The notes under the pieces are model-generated. The model worked only from the letters and a program-made list of their open reading frames with translations. It ran no database searches and was not told the origin of the DNA. Source: an uncultured Ulvibacter sp. (GTDB lineage Bacteria > Bacteroidota > Bacteroidia > Flavobacteriales > Flavobacteriaceae). Taken from it: 64,000 nucleotides of DNA. The DNA lies in the NCBI GenBank assembly GCA_938041335.1, contig CALIAF010000008.1, positions 1 through 64,000 on the forward strand, read 5' to 3'. Positions 40,449 to 50,430 of the stretch are shown one piece after another (the first letter of the stretch is position 1; every line of letters begins with the position of its first letter). The translations under genes were made by a program, and so were the position numbers.

Positions 40449-43400
40449 TACCAGCTTCGGTTTCAATACCAATAAAGTACACTGCACTACTCATTTCTGA
40501 AATATCTATGGTGTACGATAATCCTTCTATAACATCCATTTGCGTTATGGTTCTGCCCTGAACATCTTTAACAGATACGCTGCGAATAACACTCAAAGGA
40601 GATTGAATGGTTAAAACACCATCTGTAGGGTTAGGACTCACAGAAATTTGATCTAAAGCTACCGCCGAAGTATCCAGTACATTTCTATCTGTAAAGCGTA
40701 ATGTGAACCTATTGTTGTATATCCCTTCACTTGCAGTAAACGCATAATCAGTTTTAGAGATATCTGTAATGGTACCAAGCTCGTGATCTTCTAAATACAC
40801 CGTATAGCTTTCTATTAACGAACCATCTAATTCTTTAATACTTATCATATAGGTATCTACTTCTTCATTTTGAGTGGAGAACCCAAGGGATACTTCTTTG
40901 TCTTCCGTTAAAGCTTCTCTTGTTTGTATCCCCAAAAGGCTATTGTCATCTTCTATGTGAGAATACAATGACACAAACTTTGCAATCTGCTCGCTATCAT
41001 ACCCCGCATCAAAATCTGCTGTAGCTCCTTCTTTAAATGCAATTAATGTTTCCGAAGCAATACCAAACGCAGTACTCTCTAGTGTTAGCCAGATTCTATC
41101 TCTACTAGTTTCTGTAGTTCTTAGTGTCGTATTTCCTGTGGTCACACGCATTGCATTATTAAATGTTGCCGTTCCTGCTGCGGTTGCTTTTACACCAAAA
41201 CCTTGTGATGTTGCTATAAAACCATTGGGTGTTGTACCACCATTAGTTGCAGCTGTTCCTGCGCCAATACCTCCAGAAAGATTAAACATAGAAATGTCTT
41301 GCATACTGTAATTAACGTTATTTGCTCCAGGCAAGGCTGCATCTGGATAGGTAATATGTTCCCAGAAATACACTTCATTAATCTGCGGGTTTGCATTGAT
41401 GAAAGCTTCTGCATCTATCGCAGATGCATATGGATTTGATATCATACTTGGGCTACTGTTTTGATCTACGTGAAAATCAAGACCAAAGGTTATTGCTCCA
41501 TTGTTAAGCGTTCCATTTTCAAAACTTAAATCATAGGTCATTCCACTTTCTGTACCATTACTTTGCGGACTCACTAAATAGCCCTCGCCTGGGTTTAAAA
41601 GTCCTGTTTGCGGTGTCCAGTTGTTAAAATTATCATCGGCAAAGTTCGCCACCGTTGCAGGTGCATAATAGGCATCTACATCTGGATGCGGAAAGAAATC
41701 TAGTGTACTATGTTTATGCATTCTATACGCATTTGCATACACACCTTCTCTTGTTTCTGTGCTCATTGGACTTCCTGCAATCATAAAATCACGAGCCTGC
41801 AAAGTAGGTGTGGTTACGTTTACGTTTATAGTACCGTTGTTGGTAACGATAGCCGCATTTTCAACCTGTACTGCACTACCGGTATGTGCTACTTCTAAGC
41901 TCGATCCAGTTGCAACATTTATATCTTGTTCAATTAAAACAAAAGTCTCTGGGCTAATAATGAGTGTTGCACCATTTGTGACTGTTAACGAACAAGCATT
42001 AATAGAGCCTAGACCTACTGATGAAGTAGTATAGTCTTCATTAATAATGGCTTCCATAGTTGCATTAGGAGCACCATTGTCCCATCCACCAGCAATAGTG
42101 TAGGTTGTGGTGCCTCCTGAACAGTCGGGTAACGAATTTTCATACCAAGCAATGCGATTATCACCAAAGGAGGCCGAAAGCACATCTAGGTCACCATCGC
42201 CGTCAAGATCTGCAGCTTCTACATCAAAAGGTAAAGATGTTGCTGTGGTAATTGTCTGTTGTGCTCCAAAAGTTCCTGAACCATCATTAGCATACCAAGC
42301 AATGCGGTTATCAGTTTGTGAGGCAGAAAGTACATCAAGGTCACCATCACCATCCATATCGCCAGTGACTACATTTCGAGCGCCCATTGCCGCAGTAGTA
42401 ATTACCTGTTGCGCCCCAAAAGCGCCCATTCCATCATTTTTATACCATGCAATTGTGTTGTCACCTTGTGAAGCACAGAGCACATCAAGGTGACCATCAT
42501 CATCTAAATCTGCTGTGGTTACAGTACTTGCTCCAACTGCGGTGGTGCTTATTACTTGTTGTATTGTAAAGTTTCCATTGCCGTCATTAGCATACAAGAT
42601 AATATTATTGTCAAATCGAGACGTAGAAAGTACATCTAGGTCACCATCGCCATCGATATCGGCAGCACTAACACTGCTCGCCCCATCGGCCGTTGTGTTA
42701 ATATTTTGTTGCACTCCAAAAGCGCCCATTCCATCATTTTTATACCAAGCAACACGATCATCAATTGCGGAAGAAGAAAGAACATCAAGGTCACCATCAC
42801 CATCTAAGTCTGCCGCAATTACACTTTGTGCGCCGTTTGCTAATGTGGTAATCGTTTGTTGTGCTCCAAAAATTCCTGTACCATCATTTTGATACCAAGC
42901 AATACGGTCATCTAGAAGCGAAGCAGAGAGTACATCAAGGTCCCCATCACCATCTATATCTGCTACAGCAGTATTATTAGCGCCATCTGCTAGAACACTT
43001 ATAGTTTGACGCACTCCAAAAGTTCCCGAACCATCATTTGCAAACCAGGCAATACGGTCATTAGTATTTGAAGAAGAAACGACATCTAGGTAACCATCAC
43101 CATTAAGATCTCCAATGCTTACACTGGTAGCAAAAGCTTCGGCCGTACTAATATTGTTTTGACCCAAAGGAAATTCTCCCGGACTATTTGGGCTTACGGC
43201 TGTGGTAAATTGGTATGTGTATGGCATTATCAATGGCTCTCCTGAGTTGGCTTCTATACCAGTGGTAAGTGTCGTGGTAATAACCTCACCAGGAAAGAAG
43301 TCTCGATTAGGGTTTATGCTGGCTAATTGTCCTGAACCTTGATTAGAAAATGTGAGCGGCTCCCCTTGATTACCTAAAACTTTAACGGTAGCAGGAGTAA

Positions 43401-44646
43401 TTGTAGTTGCATCAATAACTCCATTAAAAGTAACATCAATATTGGAGGTATTGTTTACATTGAGTGCATTGGTAGTAGGTATAAACGATGTAACTTCTAA
43501 TGGAGATACATATTCTAAAATAACTTCTGTGGCCGTATAATTGACATTCCAAACGGAATCCTGTGGTAAATTTAAAGTAGTAAAAGTACCAGATATAGAA
43601 TTAGCTGTTAAAATTGTAAATGTATCTCCAACATTTGGTTTAAAATTATTTAATAAATTGATATTTAAAGTACCTATTAGTGTTGCGGCTCCATTTACTG
43701 CTACGACATCAAAAGAGCTTATGCTTTCTATATCTATGGCTATTGTTGGGTTACTATTGATTATATCCGTAAAGTCGTCTTGTATTAAATTATCATTAAA
43801 AGTGTAAGTTCCAGTTGATTGATCTAATCCTGGACTTAATATATATTCATTATTAAAATCTCCTACATGACTTATGTTTTCACCAGAAATCAATCCATAA
43901 TTTGATAATTTCCCATAATTAATCATGGTCCCATTATCTTTTATATAGCCAGTATTTTCGATTCTCCAATTATTATCTATAGTTCCATAATTTTCTATAG
44001 TTCCATCATTTTGTATTGAACGATGATACATATTGATTGGATCCCAACCTAACCAGAAATAGTAATCAATATCTATAAAAGTATTTATTGCTAATAATCC
44101 GTAATTATACAAAGTACTTCCATTATAAAAAACAAGATATGGACTATCAATGTACATAGCGCCATAATTATAAATCTCACCATTCATTATAAAGGATGAA
44201 TTTCCCTCAAAACCAATAGATCCCATGTTGTTAATTGTTCCATCATACTCATCCCCACCTCCAGCAATAAAGACGCCTAAACCTGAGTTAGCATCAATGT
44301 TTATAGTTCCAATTCCCCCTAATTGATTAAATTGAAGAGAACCACTTACTAAATTCACCGTACCAATATTATAAAATGGTCCCAAAGAGACATAAGCGTC
44401 GCTATTAGTGCCATTTACATTTATTGTTCCATAATTTATTATTTCTTCAACACTATCACTATCTATAAAACCTTCTATAAAACCTTCAAGTTGTACAATA
44501 TCATTTGCGCTTATTATTATACCAGGATAAGATGGTGACCAATTGGCTTCCGTATCCCAAGAACCTTCACCCGTATAGGTATACGTGGTTTGCGCTTTTA
44601 GGCTAATGCTCGATATAACTAGTAGTGTGAGTAGTAGATTTTTCAT
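40420..44646 (-). CDS. Large secreted FG-GAP/VCBS-repeat protein with Big_5-like domain and T9SS type A sorting domain
   Basis: Signal peptide SISLKAQ; seven D(L/I/M)DGDGDLDVLSAS...RIAWY.NDG.G.FG.QQ.I units; C-term VSPNPTDGVLTIQSP...AVYFIGIETEAGTITKRVIKK. Confidence 0.94.
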   Translation of the reverse strand: MKNLLLTLLVISSISLKAQTTYTYTGEGSWDTEANWSPSYPGIIISANDIVQLEGFIEGFIDSDSVEEIINYGTINVNGTNSDAYVSLGPFYNIGTVNLVSGSLQFNQLGGIGTINIDANSGLGVFIAGGGDEYDGTINNMGSIGFEGNSSFIMNGEIYNYGAMYIDSPYLVFYNGSTLYNYGLLAINTFIDIDYYFWLGWDPINMYHRSIQNDGTIENYGTIDNNWRIENTGYIKDNGTMINYGKLSNYGLISGENISHVGDFNNEYILSPGLDQSTGTYTFNDNLIQDDFTDIINSNPTIAIDIESISSFDVVAVNGAATLIGTLNINLLNNFKPNVGDTFTILTANSISGTFTTLNLPQDSVWNVNYTATEVILEYVSPLEVTSFIPTTNALNVNNTSNIDVTFNGVIDATTITPATVKVLGNQGEPLTFSNQGSGQLASINPNRDFFPGEVITTTLTTGIEANSGEPLIMPYTYQFTTAVSPNSPGEFPLGQNNISTAEAFATSVSIGDLNGDGYLDVVSSSNTNDRIAWFANDGSGTFGVRQTISVLADGANNTAVADIDGDGDLDVLSASLLDDRIAWYQNDGTGIFGAQQTITTLANGAQSVIAADLDGDGDLDVLSSSAIDDRVAWYKNDGMGAFGVQQNINTTADGASSVSAADIDGDGDLDVLSTSRFDNNIILYANDGNGNFTIQQVISTTAVGASTVTTADLDDDGHLDVLCASQGDNTIAWYKNDGMGAFGAQQVITTAAMGARNVVTGDMDGDGDLDVLSASQTDNRIAWYANDGSGTFGAQQTITTATSLPFDVEAADLDGDGDLDVLSASFGDNRIAWYENSLPDCSGGTTTYTIAGGWDNGAPNATMEAIINEDYTTSSVGLGSINACSLTVTNGATLIISPETFVLIEQDINVATGSSLEVAHTGSAVQVENAAIVTNNGTINVNVTTPTLQARDFMIAGSPMSTETREGVYANAYRMHKHSTLDFFPHPDVDAYYAPATVANFADDNFNNWTPQTGLLNPGEGYLVSPQSNGTESGMTYDLSFENGTLNNGAITFGLDFHVDQNSSPSMISNPYASAIDAEAFINANPQINEVYFWEHITYPDAALPGANNVNYSMQDISMFNLSGGIGAGTAATNGGTTPNGFIATSQGFGVKATAAGTATFNNAMRVTTGNTTLRTTETSRDRIWLTLESTAFGIASETLIAFKEGATADFDAGYDSEQIAKFVSLYSHIEDDNSLLGIQTREALTEDKEVSLGFSTQNEEVDTYMISIKELDGSLIESYTVYLEDHELGTITDISKTDYAFTASEGIYNNRFTLRFTDRNVLDTSAVALDQISVSPNPTDGVLTIQSPLSVIRSVSVKDVQGRTITQMDVIEGLSYTIDISEMSSAVYFIGIETEAGTITKRVIKK

Positions 44647-45251
44647 TGTAGAGTATTTGGCTTCAATATGCTGATAGTAACAAAAATAAAGGATTAAATT
44701 GAGTTTTTCCTACGTACCCCTACGTATTGGAGCCAACTATCTAAGTGGTTTCAATTCTTTTCTAGCCATTTTATATGTTCATTTTTTCCATTGATGAAAA
44801 AACGAACCAAAAAAATCTAGACTTACGAAACGATATCTAAATGTATTGTTTGCCCACTAAATTTTAGGAACTCGCTCGTACAACTAATTATTAATAGACT
44901 ACTTTGCTTGGCTCAAACAGCCTAAAATTTTACGAGGACTTCACTTCAAATTTTACGATAGCTTTTCGATAGGTCAAAATGGTCTTTTCTAATAAACTAA
45001 GCTAAGAATTGTGTCATTGTCAAATACTTCTTGTGTCTAACTTTTCGACTTCTACTGAAAAATTATTAGTGGAACTGTTGATTTTAAATCGTGTTTAATA
45101 TTACAATAAAGGTCTAATAAGATTTGATGTAAAAATCACATCAAAATTCCGTAATTTCGCAGCCTTAATTAGCGTATTAAAAATCTCATTTTTGAAATTC
45201 TAGAACATTTCAGAAATAATTAAAAGATTACCCAACAGCGTGGGCAAGAAG

Positions 45252-48200
45252 ATGGCAAAACAATTTAACACATACAAAGGATTAAACCTCCCAGAATTAG
45301 GGCAGGACATACTCAAATTCTGGAAAGAAGAAAACATCTTTGAAGAGAGTATTGCCATTCGCGAAGGTGCCGAGCCTTTCGTATTTTTTGAAGGACCACC
45401 TTCTGCCAATGGATTGCCAGGAATACATCACGTGATGGCGCGTGCTATTAAAGATATTTTTTGCCGTTACAAAACGCAAAAAGGGTTTAAAGTAGATCGT
45501 AAAGCAGGATGGGATACACACGGCCTGCCTATCGAGCTTGGCGTAGAAAAAGAACTAGGAATTACCAAAGAGGATATTGGTAAAAAAATATCTGTAGAAG
45601 ACTATAATGCAGCCTGTCGTAAAGCCGTAATGCGCTACACAGATGTATGGAACAAAGTAACCGAAAGCTATGGCTATTGGGTAGATATGGAGGATCCATA
45701 TGTGACTTACAAGCCCAAGTATATGGAGACGGTATGGTGGTTGTTAAAACAAATCTATAACAAAGATTTACTATACAAAGGCTACACCATCCAGCCTTAC
45801 TCACCTAAAGCAGGAACGGGTTTAAGTAGTCACGAGCTTAACCAACCTGGCACCTATCAAGATGTGACAGACACCACGGTAGTCGCACAGTTTAAAGCTG
45901 TGGAAAGTTCCTTGCCAGATTTTCTTCGGAAATATGACAACTTAAATTTTATAGCCTGGACCACAACACCTTGGACCTTGCCTTCTAACACGGCATTAAC
46001 CGTGGGCCCTAAGATTGAATATGTGGTGGTTGCTACTTACAATCAATATACGTTTGAGCCTATTCACGTGATTCTTGCTAAGAATCTAGTAGGGAAACAA
46101 TTTAAAGGCAAATACGAACAAACAGAAGATCTTGACGTTTTAACAAGCTACACCAAAGAGGATAAGAAAATCCCATTTTTTGTTGCTGAAACGTGCTTAG
46201 GGGCAGCCTTGTTAGAAATAAGATATGAGCAGCTATTAGACTACGCAACACCAGATGCTGGCGTAGAAAACGCTTTTAGAGTTATCGGAGGAGATTTTGT
46301 GACTACTGAAGACGGAACAGGAATTGTGCATACCGCACCAACTTTTGGTCAAGACGATGCCATGGTCGCTAAGCAGGCAGTGCCAGAAGTACCGCCATTA
46401 TTAGTGAAAGATGAGAATGACAATCTTGTACCGCTTGTAGATTTACAAGGTAGGTTTAGACCAGAATTGGGCGAATTTGCGGGCAAGTATGTAAAAAACG
46501 AATACTATGATGATGGAGCTGCACCAGATAAAAGTGTGGATGTTGAGCTTGCCATAAAATTAAAGACAGAAAACAAGGCGTTTCACGTTGAGAAATATGT
46601 GCACAGTTATCCTAACTGCTGGCGTACAGACAAGCCTATTTTATATTACCCATTAGACTCCTGGTTCATTAAAGTAACAGACTTTAAAGACCGTATGCAC
46701 GAGCTTAATAAAGAGATTAACTGGAAACCAAAATCTACCGGTGAAGGCCGTTTTGGCAATTGGCTTGCCAATGCAAACGACTGGAATTTATCTCGATCTC
46801 GCTATTGGGGAATCCCATTACCATTATGGAGAACTGAAGACGGTACAGAAGAAATTATCATAGGAAGTGTCGAAGAGTTAAAAGCAGAAATGGCCAAAGC
46901 AGTTGATGCTGGTTTGATGGAAAAAGATATTTACGACACTTTTAAAGTAGGTGACTTTTCCGAAGAAAATTATAACCAAATTGACTTACATAAAAACATT
47001 GTTGATGGTATAGTTTTACTCAGTGCAAGCGGGAAACCAATGCAACGGGAAGCAGATTTAATTGATGTTTGGTTTGACAGTGGTTCTATGCCTTATGCGC
47101 AATGGCACTACCCATTTGAGAATAAAGAGAAAGTAGAAAACACCTGGCGTAAAGCAGATTTTATTGCAGAAGGTGTTGACCAAACCAGAGGATGGTTTTA
47201 CACCATGCACGCGATTGCAACCATGATATTTGATGATGTAGCGTATAAAAACGTAGTATCTAACGGACTAGTGCTTGATAAAAACGGGCAGAAAATGTCT
47301 AAGCGTTTAGGCAACGCCGCAGATCCTTTTGATGTACTTGACAAATATGGACCAGATGCGACGCGCTGGTATATGATAAGCAATGCAAACCCTTGGGATA
47401 ATTTAAAATTTGACCTTGACGGTATTGGGGAAGTGCGTAACAAGTTTTTTGGGACACTGTATAATACCTATAGCTTCTTTAGTCTCTATGCGAATCTTGA
47501 TGGTTTTAATTACAGCGAAGCAGATATTGCTTTAGAAAAACGTCCAGAAATTGATCGCTGGATATTAAGTGAATTGAATACTTTAATCGCTACTGTTGAT
47601 GAGGCATTCACAGAGTATGAACCAACCAAAGCAGCAAGAGCCATACAGAATTTTGTGGGTGAAAACTTAAGTAACTGGTTTGTAAGATTGAGTAGAAGAC
47701 GCTACTGGAAAGGAAGCTATGCAGAAGATAAAATATCTGCGTACCAAACATTATATACTTGTTTGTTAACTGTATCTAAACTAGGTGCACCTATCGCTCC
47801 ATTTTTTATGGATCGTTTGTATCGTGATCTTGTTGCTGTAACAGGAAAAGGAGAAAAATCTGTGCATTTAAGTGACTTCCCTAAGAGCGATGCGAGTTTT
47901 ATTGACAAGGACTTAGAACGTAAAATGGAAAAAGCACAAACGGTATCTTCATTAGTGTTATCACTGCGCCAGCGTGAGAAGATTAAAGTGAGACAACCCC
48001 TTCAGAAAATAATGATTCCTGTACTAGACGAACAAGGAAAAGAAGAAATTGTAGCGGTAAGTGACTTGATAAAAAGTGAGGTAAATGTTAAAGAAATAGA
48101 GCTCATTGATGAAGGCTCTGGCATTCTTGTAAAACAGATTAAGCCAGACTTTAAAAAGTTAGGACCCCGTTTTGGAAAAGATATGAAACAAGTAGCTGCG

Positions 48201-48650
48201 GCTATCCATGGTTTTGGCCAAGAAGAAATTAATTTGTTAGAAAAAGATGGTGAAATTCCACTTTTGTTTAACGAAAAAAGTGTTATATTAACCCTTGAAG
48301 ACGTGATTATCAGCTCTCAAGATATCGAGGGATGGTTAGTTGCAAATAATAAAGGGATTACGGTAGCGTTAGATATAACAATAACGGATGACCTTAGGAA
48401 TGAGGGGATAGCACGTGAGTTGGTTAACAGAATTCAGAACCTTAGAAAAGACACAGGTTTTGAAGTAACAGATCGAATAAAAGTGACTATTCAAGATCAA
48501 GATGAGCTTAAAAAGGCGGTCTTAGAAAACTTAGAATACATTAAACAAGAAACATTAACAGAAACACTCGATTTTAGTACCACTATAACAAATGGAACGG
48601 AAATTGCTTTTGATGATATAGTAACACAAATGAGTGTTGAAAAAATATAA
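45252..48650 (+). CDS. ileS: Isoleucine--tRNA ligase (ATG at 45252 favoured over GTG at 45240)
   Basis: FFEGPPSANGLPGIHHVMARAIKDIFCRYKTQKGFKVDRKAGWDTHGLPIE; DQTRGWFYT; KMSKRLGN. Confidence 0.98.
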   Translation: MAKQFNTYKGLNLPELGQDILKFWKEENIFEESIAIREGAEPFVFFEGPPSANGLPGIHHVMARAIKDIFCRYKTQKGFKVDRKAGWDTHGLPIELGVEKELGITKEDIGKKISVEDYNAACRKAVMRYTDVWNKVTESYGYWVDMEDPYVTYKPKYMETVWWLLKQIYNKDLLYKGYTIQPYSPKAGTGLSSHELNQPGTYQDVTDTTVVAQFKAVESSLPDFLRKYDNLNFIAWTTTPWTLPSNTALTVGPKIEYVVVATYNQYTFEPIHVILAKNLVGKQFKGKYEQTEDLDVLTSYTKEDKKIPFFVAETCLGAALLEIRYEQLLDYATPDAGVENAFRVIGGDFVTTEDGTGIVHTAPTFGQDDAMVAKQAVPEVPPLLVKDENDNLVPLVDLQGRFRPELGEFAGKYVKNEYYDDGAAPDKSVDVELAIKLKTENKAFHVEKYVHSYPNCWRTDKPILYYPLDSWFIKVTDFKDRMHELNKEINWKPKSTGEGRFGNWLANANDWNLSRSRYWGIPLPLWRTEDGTEEIIIGSVEELKAEMAKAVDAGLMEKDIYDTFKVGDFSEENYNQIDLHKNIVDGIVLLSASGKPMQREADLIDVWFDSGSMPYAQWHYPFENKEKVENTWRKADFIAEGVDQTRGWFYTMHAIATMIFDDVAYKNVVSNGLVLDKNGQKMSKRLGNAADPFDVLDKYGPDATRWYMISNANPWDNLKFDLDGIGEVRNKFFGTLYNTYSFFSLYANLDGFNYSEADIALEKRPEIDRWILSELNTLIATVDEAFTEYEPTKAARAIQNFVGENLSNWFVRLSRRRYWKGSYAEDKISAYQTLYTCLLTVSKLGAPIAPFFMDRLYRDLVAVTGKGEKSVHLSDFPKSDASFIDKDLERKMEKAQTVSSLVLSLRQREKIKVRQPLQKIMIPVLDEQGKEEIVAVSDLIKSEVNVKEIELIDEGSGILVKQIKPDFKKLGPRFGKDMKQVAAAIHGFGQEEINLLEKDGEIPLLFNEKSVILTLEDVIISSQDIEGWLVANNKGITVALDITITDDLRNEGIARELVNRIQNLRKDTGFEVTDRIKVTIQDQDELKKAVLENLEYIKQETLTETLDFSTTITNGTEIAFDDIVTQMSVEKI

Positions 48651-48655
48651 TAATT

Positions 48656-49033
48656 ATGAACGAAGGAAGAGTACGATATCCAGACGCACAACTAGAAGAG
48701 TTTAAAATCTTAATAAACGAAAAAATAGTTAAAGCACAACAGCAATTTGAGCTTATAGAAAGCGCTTACAGAAACGATAGTGATAACGGTACAAATGATA
48801 CCGCACCTACATTTAAAGCATTTGACGAAGGTAGTGAGGTAATGAGCAAAGAGACTGCCTCTCAACTAGCCATTAGACAAGAAAAATTTATCCGTGATCT
48901 TAAAAACGCATTGATCCGTATTGAGAATAAAACCTACGGTGTTTGTCGTGTTACTAAAAAACTGATTAATCCAGAGCGTCTTAAATTAGTGCCTCACGCT
49001 ACTTTAAGCATAGAAGCAAAAAATATGCAATAG
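48656..49033 (+). CDS. TraR/DksA family transcriptional regulator
   Basis: RIENKTYGVCRVTKKLINPERLKLVPHATLSIEAK; degenerate zinc finger, standard flavobacterial DksA-like protein downstream of ileS. Confidence 0.93.
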   Translation: MNEGRVRYPDAQLEEFKILINEKIVKAQQQFELIESAYRNDSDNGTNDTAPTFKAFDEGSEVMSKETASQLAIRQEKFIRDLKNALIRIENKTYGVCRVTKKLINPERLKLVPHATLSIEAKNMQ

Positions 49034-49056
49034 CATTCATAAATATAAAACATTGC

Positions 49057-49090
49057 AAGCCAATCTTCAAAAGACCGATTGGCTTTTTTT
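49057..49090 (+). terminator. Rho-independent terminator after the dksA-like gene
   Basis: AAGCCAATC ... GATTGGCTT followed by T6; overlaps the listed ORF start at 49053, so that start is wrong. Confidence 0.88.
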
Positions 49091-49112
49091 ATTGATTGTC
49101 ATTCATATAAAT

Positions 49113-49739
49113 ATGACGAAATTTTCAGGATTTATACTCGTACTTTTCTTCACTACCACTCTTTTTTCTCAAAAGATAATGGAGAAGCAGCTGGACATTT
49201 CAGAAATAGAAAGAATTACGTTTTTGGGGGATAAGGTTTATAAAATCAAGATTACAACGGTAAAATCTCAATTACTTACCCTCAGAGCCTCGATAGCTGG
49301 AGAGTACGCAGAAAATGTTGTGATTGACCTAAAACAAGCTCAAAACTCACTTACCATTACACCTGGCTTTACTCCGTTTTTCGCTAAAGATAATGACAAG
49401 CTCGCGGCTCATAAAGTACTATCTATAGAACTAGAGGTTCTGGTTCCTGAAAATCGCTATGTCTCGATAGCATCAAAAATGGCTTCTATTACTGGCTCCG
49501 GAAATTTTAAATACTTTCAGGCCTATCTAGAGCAGGGGTCTTGTGAGCTACAATCATTTTTAGGCGACGGTTATATTCTAACAAAAAATGGCAATGTCAC
49601 CGTGAGTACTTCTAACAATGTTGGTGTTTTAGCAGGATCCAAAACTGGATTAGTAAAAGGCAAGCCGTATCAAGAACACTTTTACAAATTAGAAATAAAG
49701 ACCGTATCTGGAGATATCACTATACTCGGAACCAATTAA
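49113..49739 (+). CDS. Hypothetical exported protein (DUF4097/auto-transporter adhesin head GIN-like); start corrected to 49113
   Basis: MTKFSGFILVLFFTTTLFSQ signal peptide from in-frame ATG 49113; beta-rich repeats ...VSTSNNVGVLAG...LEIKTVSGDITILG. Confidence 0.78.
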   Translation: MTKFSGFILVLFFTTTLFSQKIMEKQLDISEIERITFLGDKVYKIKITTVKSQLLTLRASIAGEYAENVVIDLKQAQNSLTITPGFTPFFAKDNDKLAAHKVLSIELEVLVPENRYVSIASKMASITGSGNFKYFQAYLEQGSCELQSFLGDGYILTKNGNVTVSTSNNVGVLAGSKTGLVKGKPYQEHFYKLEIKTVSGDITILGTN

Positions 49740-49800
49740 TATCGTTATTTTTACACACCTTAAATAAAAGGTTTTACCCTAAAGAAATAAGTCTGTATTT

Positions 49801-50430
49801 ATGTCATTAAAAAAAGCATACCTCATCATAATTGTTGTCCTGATTATTGATCAGGTTTCCAAGATTTATATAAAAACACACTTCACTCTTACAGAGGACG
49901 TAGACGTGTTCTCATGGTTTAAAATTCATTTTATAGAGAATGAAGGAATGGCTTGGGGAGCAAAAATACCTGGAGAACATGGTAAACTTATTCTTACGCT
50001 TTTTAGAATTGTTGCCATTTTTGGTATAGGCTGGTGGCTTAAAGATGCCGTTAAGAAAAAAGGAGCGAAAATATTAATTGTTGCAATCTCACTTATTTTT
50101 GCCGGTGCTTTTGGTAATATTATTGATTCTGTTTTTTATGGTGTTCTGTTTGATACAAGTTCTGCTCAAGTGGCCCATTTTTTACCAGAAGCTGGAGGCT
50201 ATAGTACGCTTTTTCATGGTCATGTGGTAGATATGTTATATTTCCCATTATTTGATGGCGTTTTTCCAGAGTGGGTGCCATTTGTAGGGGGAGATTATTT
50301 TAGCTTTTTTGACCCTGTTTTTAATGTCGCAGATATGGCAATAAGTACAGGTGTTGGGATGCTCTTAGTATTTCATAAAAAGACTTTTCCTAGTACTAAA
50401 AAAGAAACTTTACTAAGCTCAGAAGTTTAA
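49801..50430 (+). CDS. lspA: Lipoprotein signal peptidase
   Basis: DQVSKIYIK, ENEGMAWG, FGNIIDSVFYG, FNVADMAIS; ileS-linked. Confidence 0.96.
   Translation: MSLKKAYLIIIVVLIIDQVSKIYIKTHFTLTEDVDVFSWFKIHFIENEGMAWGAKIPGEHGKLILTLFRIVAIFGIGWWLKDAVKKKGAKILIVAISLIFAGAFGNIIDSVFYGVLFDTSSAQVAHFLPEAGGYSTLFHGHVVDMLYFPLFDGVFPEWVPFVGGDYFSFFDPVFNVADMAISTGVGMLLVFHKKTFPSTKKETLLSSEV

Noticed and set aside
42107-42892. Plus-strand ORFs of 128 and 125 aa with repeated TSRSPSPS text
   Set aside because: Shadow ORFs of the FG-GAP repeats on the minus strand; the repetition comes from the coding strand.
36758-44646. Interval between the 83-bp repeats considered as a transposon with direct-repeat ends
   Set aside because: No transposase or integrase; repeats are the matching 3' ends of paralogous genes, so gene conversion or duplication explains them better.
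49053-49112. Listed N-terminal extension MQANLQKTDWLFLLIVIHIN of ORF 49053..49739
   Set aside because: Overlaps the dksA-gene terminator hairpin (49057-49090); ATG at 49113 gives a normal signal peptide.
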